Positions 9,505 to 20,301 of a stretch of 64,000 nucleotides of DNA are shown here, in pieces. The notes beneath the pieces were generated by a model. That model was given only the letters and a program-made list of their open reading frames with translations. It made no database searches and had not been told where the DNA came from. The number at the start of each line of letters is the position of its first letter. Position 1 is the stretch's first letter. The position numbers and the translations under genes were made by a program. Origin of the DNA: Gnetum montanum (Eukaryota; Streptophyta; Gnetopsida; Gnetales; Gnetaceae). The stretch lies in the NCBI GenBank assembly GCA_015680685.1, contig MNCI01009243.1, positions 67,536 to 131,535 of the forward strand, written 5' to 3'.

Positions 9505-12500
9505 ATGAAGAACTTGGCTGTGTTCTCAGAATGGAAGGCACTGGTAGAGCTGCGCGCGCAGGAGCAGGAGCAATTGCTATTTGCGGCCTTGGACATGGAC
9601 CAAAACCGCATGTATTTTGCCTCTTCCGCCAATATTATATACGCCATCACTCTGCCTTCTTTTCAGGTACCTTTTTTCGCTGGTGCTTCATGTTTTCTGT
9701 AGTTTTTTCACTGGAAAATGTAATGCTAGGGTCCGACTCGGATTCGCAAAACAGCCAGAGCATAGAATTCTCTTCCGAAGCTCCGTTAGCCAAGCATGAA
9801 GATGTGGTCAAAGCCTTTAGTAGCTCGAAGTCTGAATATTTCTGTGTTCGTGGAAAACTTTTTACATTTTTAGTAAAACAATGGTTTTACATCTAAATTT
9901 CGACGCCGTCGCTTGCAACTGAAACATGTATGTGCCCAATCATTTTCACAAACATTTGCAACCCGAATCTGGGCAAAAGAATATTATTTACAGGTTACCT
10001 CTGCTGTGATTTTGAGGGGCTCATTTCTAGAAAGGTTTACGATTAAAAAAGGTTCGAGTCGTATATGATTTCTCTACTTCGGAATGCTAATCTCTGGTTT
10101 TATAGAAAGTTTTCCAGTAAACCACAGAAAATTTCCTTCACAGTAGGAAAAAGGGCAGTTCTTCTGCTAAGCATATTTCGCATATTTGTCTTTGATGTTT
10201 AGCATCCCCTTGTCTCTGCTAATGATTGTTAACTGCAGACGAGCTCGGATGGCTATGTAAATGACTATTCGTTGGTGGTGATGATATCTTTTGGCAAATT
10301 GATGTTGGCAGGTGCAACAATGGGCCAGTGATTCATGTTTACAGGTGGAGGTGAGCCTTTCAGAGACATTGGAAGCAGATGAGATTATAGCTGGTTTGGA
10401 GTATCTGATAGAACAGGATGCATTGGTCGTCGGAACTTCGGCTGGAAGTTTTCTGTTAGTTGCTCCTGCCTCAGGTAGTGTACAGGTTCTTGGAACTATT
10501 ACAGGCGGAGTCTATTCTATAGCTGCGAGTCCGGATGGAATACTTCTTGCTGTCGCTACTGGATTTGGAAAGCTATTGGTTATGAACCAGGATTGGGATA
10601 TTCAAGATGAAGTTTCATATGATCTGGAGGGTGATTCTGAGGTAGCCTGCTAGTTTACCTATATTTATAATATATCTCTATAATTTGGTGGAGAGAATCT
10701 TTTCCATTTACAAGAAATTGAATGGATTAATTTTTAAAAAAATTGGAGTGATTGTAATGTGCTTATTTCGCAAGTTGTAAGACCTGGGTTCAAGTATGGG
10801 CACAGCTAATCAAAAGAGGTTAGGCTTTTGCTCATCCACTGCTTTTCCCAAGACTTTGCCTTAGTGGGATGAGCATTGAATATCTGGGTGATGATTTTTT
10901 TATAAGATGAAAATTTTGTGAAATATAATTTGGCAGTGCATAATGGGCCTAGAGGGTTATGGATGAAATATAGTTGGAATAGAATTTGTCATATGGGTTA
11001 TTGATGAAATATGATTCAGTGTTACATAATGGGGTCCTTGCAGCCAACCCCATTTTGTTGGGACAAGGCTATCATGATGATAATGGGGCCTTGCATATGT
11101 TTGGCAGTTGGCCTTTTGGTCAAATTATGCCGCAAATATTCTTATTTAGATTGTTATTGCTTTAGAATCACTGTAAGATGCCTTGAAACTATGATTATAA
11201 TTAACATTCTTTAATCCCACCTATCTGTAGTTGACTTCTATGCCATTTTGATGTATTCATAAACATTAACTTATAGACTGTTTAGGGGACCTTGCATTAT
11301 TTATTGCAATTATAATTTACACACCTGTACCACGAGATGCCAAGTTAAAAAATGCATTGAAAAAAATTCTTTGCCGCATTCATATCTTCTTCCATATGTG
11401 CTAAAGGTACCAAAACATCACCAAATTGTTACATAAGAAGCCAAACGCAATTAAATGATAATAAATATTATTAGTGATGATAAATAGGTTTTTTAAAAAT
11501 GCTGGTTACATTTTTTATTAATGTTTTCAGCGCTCTTAGTATATTTTGACTTTCCCAGAAGTACTAAAGTGTGTTTACAGACAGGTCAGGTGGCATGCAA
11601 TGGGGATGGTTTATCCGCACTATCGAGTACTGCAAGTAAAGTGCAAATTTCATGGCGAGGAGATGGGAAGTTCTTTGCTACTTTAAGTGGGAAGAAAACC
11701 ATTGATGGCTTGCAAAGAATCAGTGTTTGGGAGAGAGATTCAGGTAAATTGCATTCAAGATCTGAATCTAAGGATTTCATAGAGACAGCAATGGATTGGA
11801 TGCCTTCTGGAGCGAAAATAGCAGCTGCCTGTAGTAAAGGTGACGGCACTTGTCCTTCTATTTCTTTCTTTGAAAGAAATGGCCTGGAGAGAGGTTTTTT
11901 GGACGTAAATGTAGCAAAAACAGCCACAATTGAGATGCTTAAGTGGAATTGTAATTCGGAGCTGCTTGCTGTAGTGGTAAAGTATGACAGTAGGTCTGCG
12001 TTACAAATTTGGTTCTTCAGTAATTATCATTGGTATTTGAAACAGGAGTGGACATACAGTGGTAGAAGCAAATTAATGTGTTCCTGGGACCCAGAAAGAC
12101 CAATGCATATTATTTGCTGGACTTCAAATGGTTTGGTTCACTCCTTAAATCTTTGCTGGAATAGTGCTGTTTTGGGTGAATCAATGGCATTGGTAATAGA
12201 TCAAATGAATCTTCTTGTCACACCTCTTTCCTTGGCCTGTGTACCGCCACCTATGTCCTTTTTCAATGTCAAATTCAAATCTTCTGTTCAAAGTTTTGCA
12301 TTTACTGCCAAGAAATCAGAGAGTCAACTACTTGCTAGTTTGTCAGATGGTAGCATAAGCGTTGTGAAATTTCCAGATATTGATGATTTGGAGCAATTGG
12401 AAGGGCTATCCTATGAATCGGCCAGGGTTGATACCGGTGGTGCGGATATTGATTTCAGCAGCATTAGGAACCTTACTTGGTTGGATACGAATGTTTTCAT

Positions 12501-15500
12501 TGGGACGTTCCATTTGCATGTAGATGAAGTGCAGTTTTTTAGTAACAGCATCCCTGATTTCAAGGAAAAATTTTACATGAAGAATGAGACAAAAAGAATA
12601 AGTCTGCTTTTGCAAGTTGAACTTGGCCAGAGCTTAAATGTCATGGAGCCAGGATGTTTGCCGTCTCAGGGGTGGTTTGTTAAGGCATGCACTTCCAGCA
12701 TACTAGAGAAGTCCGTGACAAGCATTGTTGCAAATCCTTTGATAAAAGGTAGTGCTTTTATCCAGTTTGCCAATGGCAATGTTGGGCTATATAATGCACA
12801 TGAAGGATTATGCAATGCTCCAGCTGAGTTATACAAGGAAAAGTTGATAATTTTCAGAGATTTTTTATGCTGTTGCCCTTGGATGCAGGCTGTGTCGGTG
12901 ATTGGCAATGGAAAATTAAAGGCGCTGGTTGTTGGACTTGACGAAAATGGAAGACTACAGCTAAATGGACAGGCAATTTGTACAGACTGTACTAGCTTTT
13001 CATTCTATTCAAGTGTTTCTGGTGAAAAAGAGCAGGCTGCCACTCATCTTATCTATACCACAAGGAATGATTTGCTTTTTGTTGTTGAAGTTAACAGGAT
13101 ATTGCATGGAGGTGGCAGCTGTGATCCTAACATTAGCCAACAAATGCTGCCAGGTGTAACCAATGAAATAGATGAAAAATCAAAAGCCAAAGGACAAGAA
13201 TCTCATGGAGTTTTGAAGGTTTGGGAAAGGGGTGCAAAGTTGATTGGTGTCATCAATGGAGATGAAGCTGCAGTAGTTTTACAAACAATTCGTGGTAATT
13301 TAGAAATCATATACCCACGAAAGTTGGTTTTGCTTGCAATTGCTGAAGCCATGATAGAAAAGCGCTACAAAGATGCTGTCTCATTGGTGAGACGGCACAG
13401 GATAGACTATAATTTCTTAGTTGATTTCTGTGGCTGGTTGAATTTTATCAAAGTAGCTTCCGACTTTGTCAAGCAGATCAACAATTTAAATTACATTACA
13501 GAATTTGTATGTGCTTTGAAGCAAGAAAATGTCATGGATACTTTATACAAAGCGATGTCTTTGCCAGTGGATAAATTTAATACGGAAGGTGGTGCCTCGC
13601 AAATATCTTTCACAGAAGCTGAAGGACAGCTGAGAAATGATTCCATTTCCCAAGGATTTTCAGACGGTGCAGAAACAAAAAGTATGCAGAATAAGGTACA
13701 AGCTGTTTTAGGGGCAATACGGCAGGCACTTGAAAAGGAAGTTTCAAGTAGTCATGCAAGGGAGTTGTGCATTCTTACAACCTTTGCTCGAAATGATCCC
13801 CCTGCTCTGGAAGAAGCTTTAAGAAGGATCAAGAACTTACGTGAAGAGGAGCTTGTTAATTTAATGAAAGATGACGGTTGTGCTTCCGATCGTCAGAAAC
13901 TGAGTGCAGATGAAGCCGTTAAACATCTTCTTTGGTTATCAGATGCTGGAGCAGTGTTTGATGCAGCACTGGGTCTTTATGACTTGCATCTTGCTGCCAT
14001 TGTAGCCCTAAACTCACAACGTGATCCAAAAGAGTTCCTTCCCTTTCTGCAGGAACTTGAGCAAATGCCACCATCTTTAATGCGATATACGATTGACTGC
14101 AAATTGAACAGGTATGAAAGTGCCTTAAAGAATATTGCTGCAGCAGGGGACAACCATTTTGAAGAATGTTTAGACCTAATGAAGAAAAACCCTCGTCTGT
14201 TTTCCCTTGGCGTTGACATTTTCAAAGACGGTAAAAAGAGGTATGTTATTTTCAAAATGTGGGGAGACCATTTACTTCAAGAAGAGAAATTTGAGGAGGC
14301 GGCTTTGGCTTATAGTATATCTGGTTTCATGGAAAATGCTTTAGCTGCATTTCGAGCCGGTGGTTTTTGGAAAGAATGTTTAACAGCAGCAGGAATGTTA
14401 AAGTATCCTGAAGATGAAATTTCAAGGTTAGCTAATGAACTACGTGAAGAACTTCAAGCTCTTGGTAAGCCAGCAGAAGCTGCAAAGATTGCCTTAGATT
14501 ATTGCAATGATCCGCAGGGTGCTGTTGATCTTCTCATCACTGCAAGGCAGTGGTCGGAGGCTCTAAGGGTCGGTTTTCTATATAATATGGGAGATTTAGT
14601 TACATCTCAAGTTAAGTCTTCTGCCATTGAGTGTGCAAACTCATTCATTATGGACTATGAACAAGGTATAGAAAAGGTTAAAAGATATCATGCACGTTAT
14701 TTGGCTGTTCGTCAGAAGCGGTTGTTTCTTGCAGCAAAGCTTCAGTCAGAAGATAACAGGAATGAAGACCTAGAGGATGATCTGGCATCTGAAACGAGCA
14801 GCAACATCAGTGGAATGAGTGCCTACACACTAGGGTATGTCTATCTGCTCTCTCCCTAATTTTGATGCTGTAGCAATGTTTATGCCGCAGGGTGAAGTTA
14901 AATTTTCAAAAAGCATTAAAACGTCATAAAAATAGTAGCTGCTAATAATGCGACAGCTTATCTGGTTTTGGCCATGCCTTTGCCAAGTGGAGGCTATGTG
15001 TTCGATTCACGGAATCAGGCAACGAGTTTGAGTATGTAAATTATGCATCTGTTCTGAAACCAACTTAATGAATCTGTGAATGCATTCGCAGCTCAATAAA
15101 TTTTTAGTATTTGTCTGATGCATTGTAACATGGTTTTATAATGATTGCTGATTGACACTCAATAATAATGTAAAACGATGATTTGTATTCTGCCTATATG
15201 TGTTTCCCTCTTGTAGAATTTTTTTAAAGATTTTTTTTTCCTTTTTTGGTGTGGGAATATTGTATGGTTTATTTTAGTTTTCGTTAACAAAATGGCTACC
15301 ATGACCAGGAGAGGATCCACAACAACTGTTGCCACTAGCACCGTTGGTAAAGGAAGCAGTGCAAAGACAAGAGATCGCAAACCTCGAAAGCCTCGTGGTG
15401 GAAAAATTCGTGCAGGCTGGTTTGTATTTTCATCCTATATCTATGTGGCTCTCTAGGTTATTTTATTTGCCAGCATTCTAACTAATATTTTATACCAGTC

Positions 15501-15802
15501 CTGGTGAGGAGGCTGCCCTTGTTGAACATTTACAATCGATGGCTTTAAGTAGCCAAATGCAAGATGATGCGAAGCATCTTTCAGAGACGTTGATAATGCT
15601 TGTAGAAGAAGAAACAGCTAGAAAGTTGCAAAGAATTGCAGGACAGTATCAGAGTTGTCAAATAGATTCCGTTAAAGAAGTGGAAGACTTGCACACGGAA
15701 AGCTTAGCAAAACCACAAATTAAGAATTTAGTCGAATTGAAGAACTGTTTAAATTCTCCTACTTCATCTTTATGGAAGTGGCAAATACTGTGCCGTCCAT
15801 AG
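9505..15802 (+). CDS. ELP1: Elongator complex protein 1 (ELP1/IKI3, plant ELO2), five exons
   Basis: ELP1 is the scaffold subunit of Elongator, the six-protein complex that starts the 5-carbonylmethyl modification of wobble uridines in tRNA. Exons: 9505-9666, 10312-10641, 11581-14834, 15309-15419, 15499-15802, all with GT-AG joints. They sum to 4161 nt, giving 1386 residues in one frame; Arabidopsis ELP1 is about 1319. The ATG at 9505 fits the family start MKNL; an in-frame ATG lies 12 codons upstream. Residues 1 to about 740 carry the WD40 propellers (SWRGDGKFFAT, RISVWERDSG); the rest is a helical repeat part with WERGAKLIGVINGDEAAV, NSQRDPKEFLP and GKPAEAAKIALDYC. Exon 4 encodes the basic segment (RDRKPRKPRGGK) matching the C-terminal basic region reported to contact tRNA. 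Exon 2 could start 33 nt later, also in phase; the longer form fits the family length. No disabling changes were seen. Identity is very secure. Confidence 0.96.
10760..10890 (+). repeat. Possible SINE fragment in ELP1 intron 2
   Basis: Contains a B-box-like GGTTCAAGT after GTAAGACCTG, as in tRNA-derived SINEs. No clear A box or tail, so this is weak. Confidence 0.25.
11029..11075 (+). repeat. Au-type SINE 3'-end-like fragment in ELP1 intron 2
   Basis: Contains GCCAACCCCATTTTGTTGGG followed by ACAAGGCT, which resembles the hairpin-forming 3' end of plant Au/TS SINEs. Followed by short ATGATG repeats. Assigned from memory of the family; not searched. Confidence 0.4.
14946..15045 (+). repeat. 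Possible tRNA-derived SINE in ELP1 intron 3
   Basis: Has TGGCCATGCC, then AAGTGGAGGCTATGTGTTCG followed by ATTCACGG, giving a good B-box-like element (GTTCGATTC). It is entirely intronic (intron 14835-15308). Confidence 0.3.
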
Positions 15803-17190
15803 GTGCTTCCCTCTGTATTTTCTTTGTACAATAATTATTATCTCTTAATTCTAATGATGTGCATTTAACCAAATGAAATTAATAGATTTATGGCGTTAAT
15901 TTTTCAGGACAAGTGATTGCAAAGTTACCGGATAAAAAGCCAATAAACAATTTCTTTAAATTAATTGAAAGGATACACGTTGATTGATTGGAAACATCTT
16001 AATGAATTTTGTCAAAGGGATCACACACCAGTTTTTGAAAGTTTAGTATTTATTATTATTTTATTAATTCATTTTGCCATGTCAGTTGACACACTTGAAG
16101 GTTTTAGTTTACGATGGCCTGTTTGAAACTTTACGTTAAGTTCTAGCTTTTTCATTTGAGTTTAGAGCTAAATCTATACTTGTGAATGTAGTGGTTGGAT
16201 ATATTTGGAAGTATCAGTGCAGACTCACTTCAGAAGTGAAGGAAAATTATATAAATGTAGCATATAATAAATGAATTCTTGAAAGATGACATAATGATCT
16301 TGAATAGATTTTGCTTACAACAGCTAAGTAAGTTGTGCATTTACAACAATAAGGTGCTTAAAAGAGTTGGTTTGACAAGAATTAAGTGCAGGCCAGGTAA
16401 AATATTAAGAATTTAAATAAGAGTTATAGACAAAGTTTAATTAAGGCATATAAATGCTTGATTAGTACCAAAAGAAGGAATTTAGATAGTTTTGGCAATG
16501 TTTTCGTCAGAAGGAATTTAAGCTTTGTTTTCAAGATATTTGCTCATTTTACAGTAAGCTATTTACAAGAGAATGATTTTACTACTATTATACAAGAATT
16601 ACTTCTCCAATTAACTTGTGAGTAAGTTTAAAAAAGTCACAGAAGGTATTAAAAAGCTAGCATTTCGCAAATTGTTGATTTAAATGGTTTATATGTAGAT
16701 TTATTAAAGTGGGTAGGATTTGCTATGCATAGAGAAATTTAGCACAAATTAAATTCAGCAATGGAGCAAGGATTAAATCAACATTGGAAAACTAGTGAAG
16801 TTATCTTGTTATACGAAAAGGAGGATAAAAATAATTTGATCAAAAATTACAAAAATTCTTTTTGTTAAGTTAATTTTATTCTATAGTGTATAGGGGGGGC
16901 ACAGGTCATAAAGTTGGGCTAAGAGATAAACTTTTTCATAAGAATTATTATTAGGTATGTATTGATTGGACTTTGTCATAGAAAATAAACAATTATTATC
17001 ATAACTTTTCCATGAGAATTTCTATGGATATGTAATGGATTAGCCAAGAGATGGCTTCCCAAATTACCAACACAAAATTTAAGGCTGAAAAATTTGCCAT
17101 GGTTTGATTTATTTAACTTAGTTTTGTTGTTTTTCTTCATCATGAAAATCATTTCTCAAAAAATCAATTCATTAATTTGAAAAAGCAAAA

Positions 17191-17350
17191 GACTCTTTTG
17201 ACTAAATAATATAAATAATATATATATCATAAATCTATGGTTAAACTATAAAAATAAAGGAAGGAAGATAGACTCTTTTGACTAAATAATATAAATAATA
17301 TATATATCATAAATCTATGGTTAAACTATAAAAATAAAGGAAGGAAGATA
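17191..17350. repeat. Exact 80-bp tandem duplication
   Basis: 17191-17270 and 17271-17350 are identical. The unit contains the terminal-repeat-like core TATATATCATAAATCTATGG also seen in the inverted-repeat element at 8404-9008. Perfect identity implies a very recent event or an assembly artefact. Confidence 0.9.
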
Positions 17351-17789
17351 GATTTTGATTATCCTATGTTAATAGGATAAGGGCATCTAGATAAATTCCA
17401 TCGTAGAGTGTTTTAAAATACTATAATTTTTTCCCATGGTTAAAACAATTGAATTATTTCTTTGTAGGATAGAGGTTTTGATAAGAAAGATGTAAAACCT
17501 GGTATTTTCACGTGACAATGTGATCACTTACGTGACATAGGCAATACTTTGGAATTTGGATCACCGGGCTCATCTTCACTTTTAAGGTGGAATTTGTGCA
17601 AATGTTTCTTGCTTCATACACATTGTTTAGCTCACGTGGTTAAAAGTATGAGGACCATTCCCAAGAAGCATGTTAGGCCAGCAATCATTGTAACTTGTGA
17701 ATGTTAGCCTACCTTCACGGTACTCCATATACATAGGCACCATGCAATGATGCTTGTTGCTTTGTTCTCCGTGCAATGAAATTGAAATG

Positions 17790-18866
17790 CATGAATTTCG
17801 GGAGCTTTTGAAGTCAACTCTGTATTGAGGATATTTTGTTCACGTGGTTGGACGACATTGCTTGTACCATTCCTGATTTTTGGATTACTACTTTAATTTA
17901 AACATCTATTCAAAGCAGGGCAGGAAATCGATGCCCGTGTGCGTGCATTTTAAGATTTTTGCTTTAAAGAGTTTAAACTTTGTAAACACGTACATGTAAA
18001 TAGGTCCTTTAAAGTTACTTCTTGTTTACACTCTGGAAATAGGGTTAGAAATGTTGGCTTTAAAACAAAGTTTAGAAAGGTTAGCTTTAGTGTTTTGGTT
18101 TGCAGATAATTTTTTAAATTCAATTTGCATGAATTTTGGGAGCTTTTGAAGTCAACTCTGTATTGAGGATATACAGAGGAATTTTGTTCACCTGGTTGAA
18201 TGATGACATTGCTTGTACCCTTCATGATTTTTGGATTACTACTGTAATTTAAAGATCTATTCAAAGCAAGGCAGGAAATCGATGCCCATGTGTCTGTATT
18301 TTAAGATTTTTACATTAAAGACAGTTTAAAATTTGTAAACATTGGTATTTGTAAATAGGTCCCTTTAAAGTTACTTCTTGTTTACATCCTGTAAATAGGG
18401 CAGGGTTAGAAATGTTGGCTTTGAAACAAACAAATACACAGGGCAAGGTTAGAAAGGTTGGCTTTAGTGTTTTGGTTTGCAGATAATTTTTTAAATTCAA
18501 TTTGCATGAATTTCCAGAGCTTTTGAAGTCAACTCTGTATTGAGGATATTTTGTTCACGTGGTTGAAGGATGACATTGCTTGTAGGGTTCATGATTTTTG
18601 GATTACTACTTTAATTTAAAGATCTATTCAAAGCAGGGCAGGAAATCGATGCCTGTGTGCTTGTATTTTAAGATTTTTGCATTAAAGACAGTTAAAAATT
18701 TGTAAACACTAAGTATCTGTAAATAGGTCCTTTAAAGTTACTTCTTGTAAACAGGGTAGGTGTAGAAATGTTGCTTTAAAACAAACAAATACACAGGGCA
18801 AGGTTAAAAAGGTTGGCTTTAGTGTTTTGGTTTGCAGATAATTTTTTGAATTCAATTTGTGTTTAC
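17790..18866. repeat. Threefold tandem repeat of about 340-377 bp
   Basis: Units start with GCATGAATTT and the phrase GAGCTTTTGAAGTCAACTC at about 17790, 18128 and 18505; unit lengths are about 338, 377 and 362. Units share AAAGCAGGGCAGGAAATCG-like text and end with TTTGGTTTGCAGATAATTTT. Small frames on the minus strand (17950-18264, 18315-18500) are produced by the repeat and are not taken as genes. Confidence 0.85.
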
Positions 18867-19304
18867 ATTCCAAATTGTCGAGAAGGTTTTTTAATTTTCT
18901 TTCATAGTAATGCTACACCCTTTTTTCCCCTTTTGTTTTGATTTGCCTTTCTGAAAGGCAATCTTTAAAAATTAAAAGATATAGGGGTTTTCCCTTGAAA
19001 GTTAATTTTCAACCCTGATTGAAAGTCTTTTGAGCAAGATGGGAATCTTAAGATGTCGCATCGAGGTTCGTGCATGTTGGGGGATGTTAACTATAGCCGT
19101 TTGACGTAGGTATCCGTAAGCTTCATACAGTCACGGTATTCATCTTTGTGTCTTTCGAAATTATGGTCTTTGACATTTATTGTCAGTTCGATGTGGTTTC
19201 AAAACTGGTTATGAGCTACGATTATACATAGAATGACCAACATTTGTATGATTGCCACATAGATTTTACTGATGAACCGTGCCATAACATAAACAATGCA
19301 CGTG

Positions 19305-19409
19305 ACAAACACTAAAGGTTATTGAACTGCATTAAATAGGAACCATGACACGCTCCGACAAACAATAAAGGTTATTAACTGCATTAAATAGTAACCATGA
19401 CACGCTCCG
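19305..19409. repeat. 52/53-bp tandem duplication upstream of the pectin methylesterase gene
   Basis: 19305-19357 and 19358-19409 are near-identical, each ending CATGACACGCTCCG. They lie about 0.9 kb upstream of the start codon. Confidence 0.85.
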
Positions 19410-20301
19410 AATATCATGACATGTGATTGGGCATGATAAAATGCAAGAATACTATTATTTAGCTGCCTCTAGAAATCGATCATAAGTTCATTCTTATGAT
19501 TTGGTTTTGGGTCACGGTTGGAAGAGTGTTCGTTGGCTTTGGAAGTTATGATTGATCTACCAACTAGCTCCGCCTCAAAGTTTAACAACCAAAGAGAAAA
19601 CTTGGGAGATCGATGTACTAGAAGATCATTGGAAGTGTAACTGCTCGTTTGAAGTTTTATACGCGGGGAATGTGCGGTGATTATTAAAATTTATCCACTC
19701 ATTTGGATGTGGGAAATTCCATTGCATTTAGAGAAAAAGTTCTCGCTGCCTGCTGACATGAAAGCTCGTTTCAGAACCAACTGTGAGAGATTTGGAATTA
19801 CATGGCAAGTTGCCTCACTTAAAAAGTTACCGCAGACCACAATGGTTAGCCAAGAGGCTGCTGACACGGAAAGTGCTTGAAAGTCGTAAAAGCTTTTACT
19901 GGTAAGAAAGTGCGTGTCGTTAACAGGGAACAGTAAGTTGGTGTCCCTCTCCACTGCAAGTGCAACCAAAATGGTTGGACTCCACTCCATTTCACTTCAT
20001 ACTCGAACATCTTTTGCAGTGCATTCACGGGTTTTCCAAATCTCATTCGCCACTGTGTCCTGTCATGGCAATTAAAATTAAGGTAATTCACGCTTTTTGC
20101 AACGTTAAGCAATTATGGAGGACCCATGGGGCTGGACCAGAAAAAATCGCGGTGCAGTTTCAGTGGCATTGGACTTGTTTGGCGGGTTCTGGGCGCTTTA
20201 AATCAAGGCCGGAATTTATACCTGCATTCTCTGCTGGGAAGGAATTCATGACGAGTGTGGTGTATCAGCCAACAAACGGCGTGGCAACAACAGCAGCAGT
20301 A

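Larger units (their letters stand above)
15803..20301. other. Intergenic region between ELP1 and the pectin methylesterase gene
   Basis: No further gene recognised. A possible ELP1 poly(A) signal AATAAA lies near 15944. The region holds an inverted-repeat element relative (about 16890-17350), an exact 80-bp tandem duplication, a threefold tandem repeat (17790-18866) and a 52-bp duplication (19305-19409). The promoter of the pectin methylesterase gene should lie in the last few hundred bases; TTTAAATC near 20190 is only a weak TATA candidate. Confidence 0.6.

Noticed and set aside
12406-14255. Minus-strand open frames inside the large ELP1 exon
   Set aside because: Shadows of a well-supported coding exon.
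17505-17540. Closely spaced CACGTGA and TTACGTGA as a light or ABA response site
   Set aside because: It lies about 2.8 kb from the next start codon, and such short sites are expected by chance.
17950-18500. Two similar small minus-strand frames sharing NLKNYLQTKTLK
   Set aside because: They are produced by the tandem repeat at 17790-18866; no start or codon conservation beyond the repeat itself.
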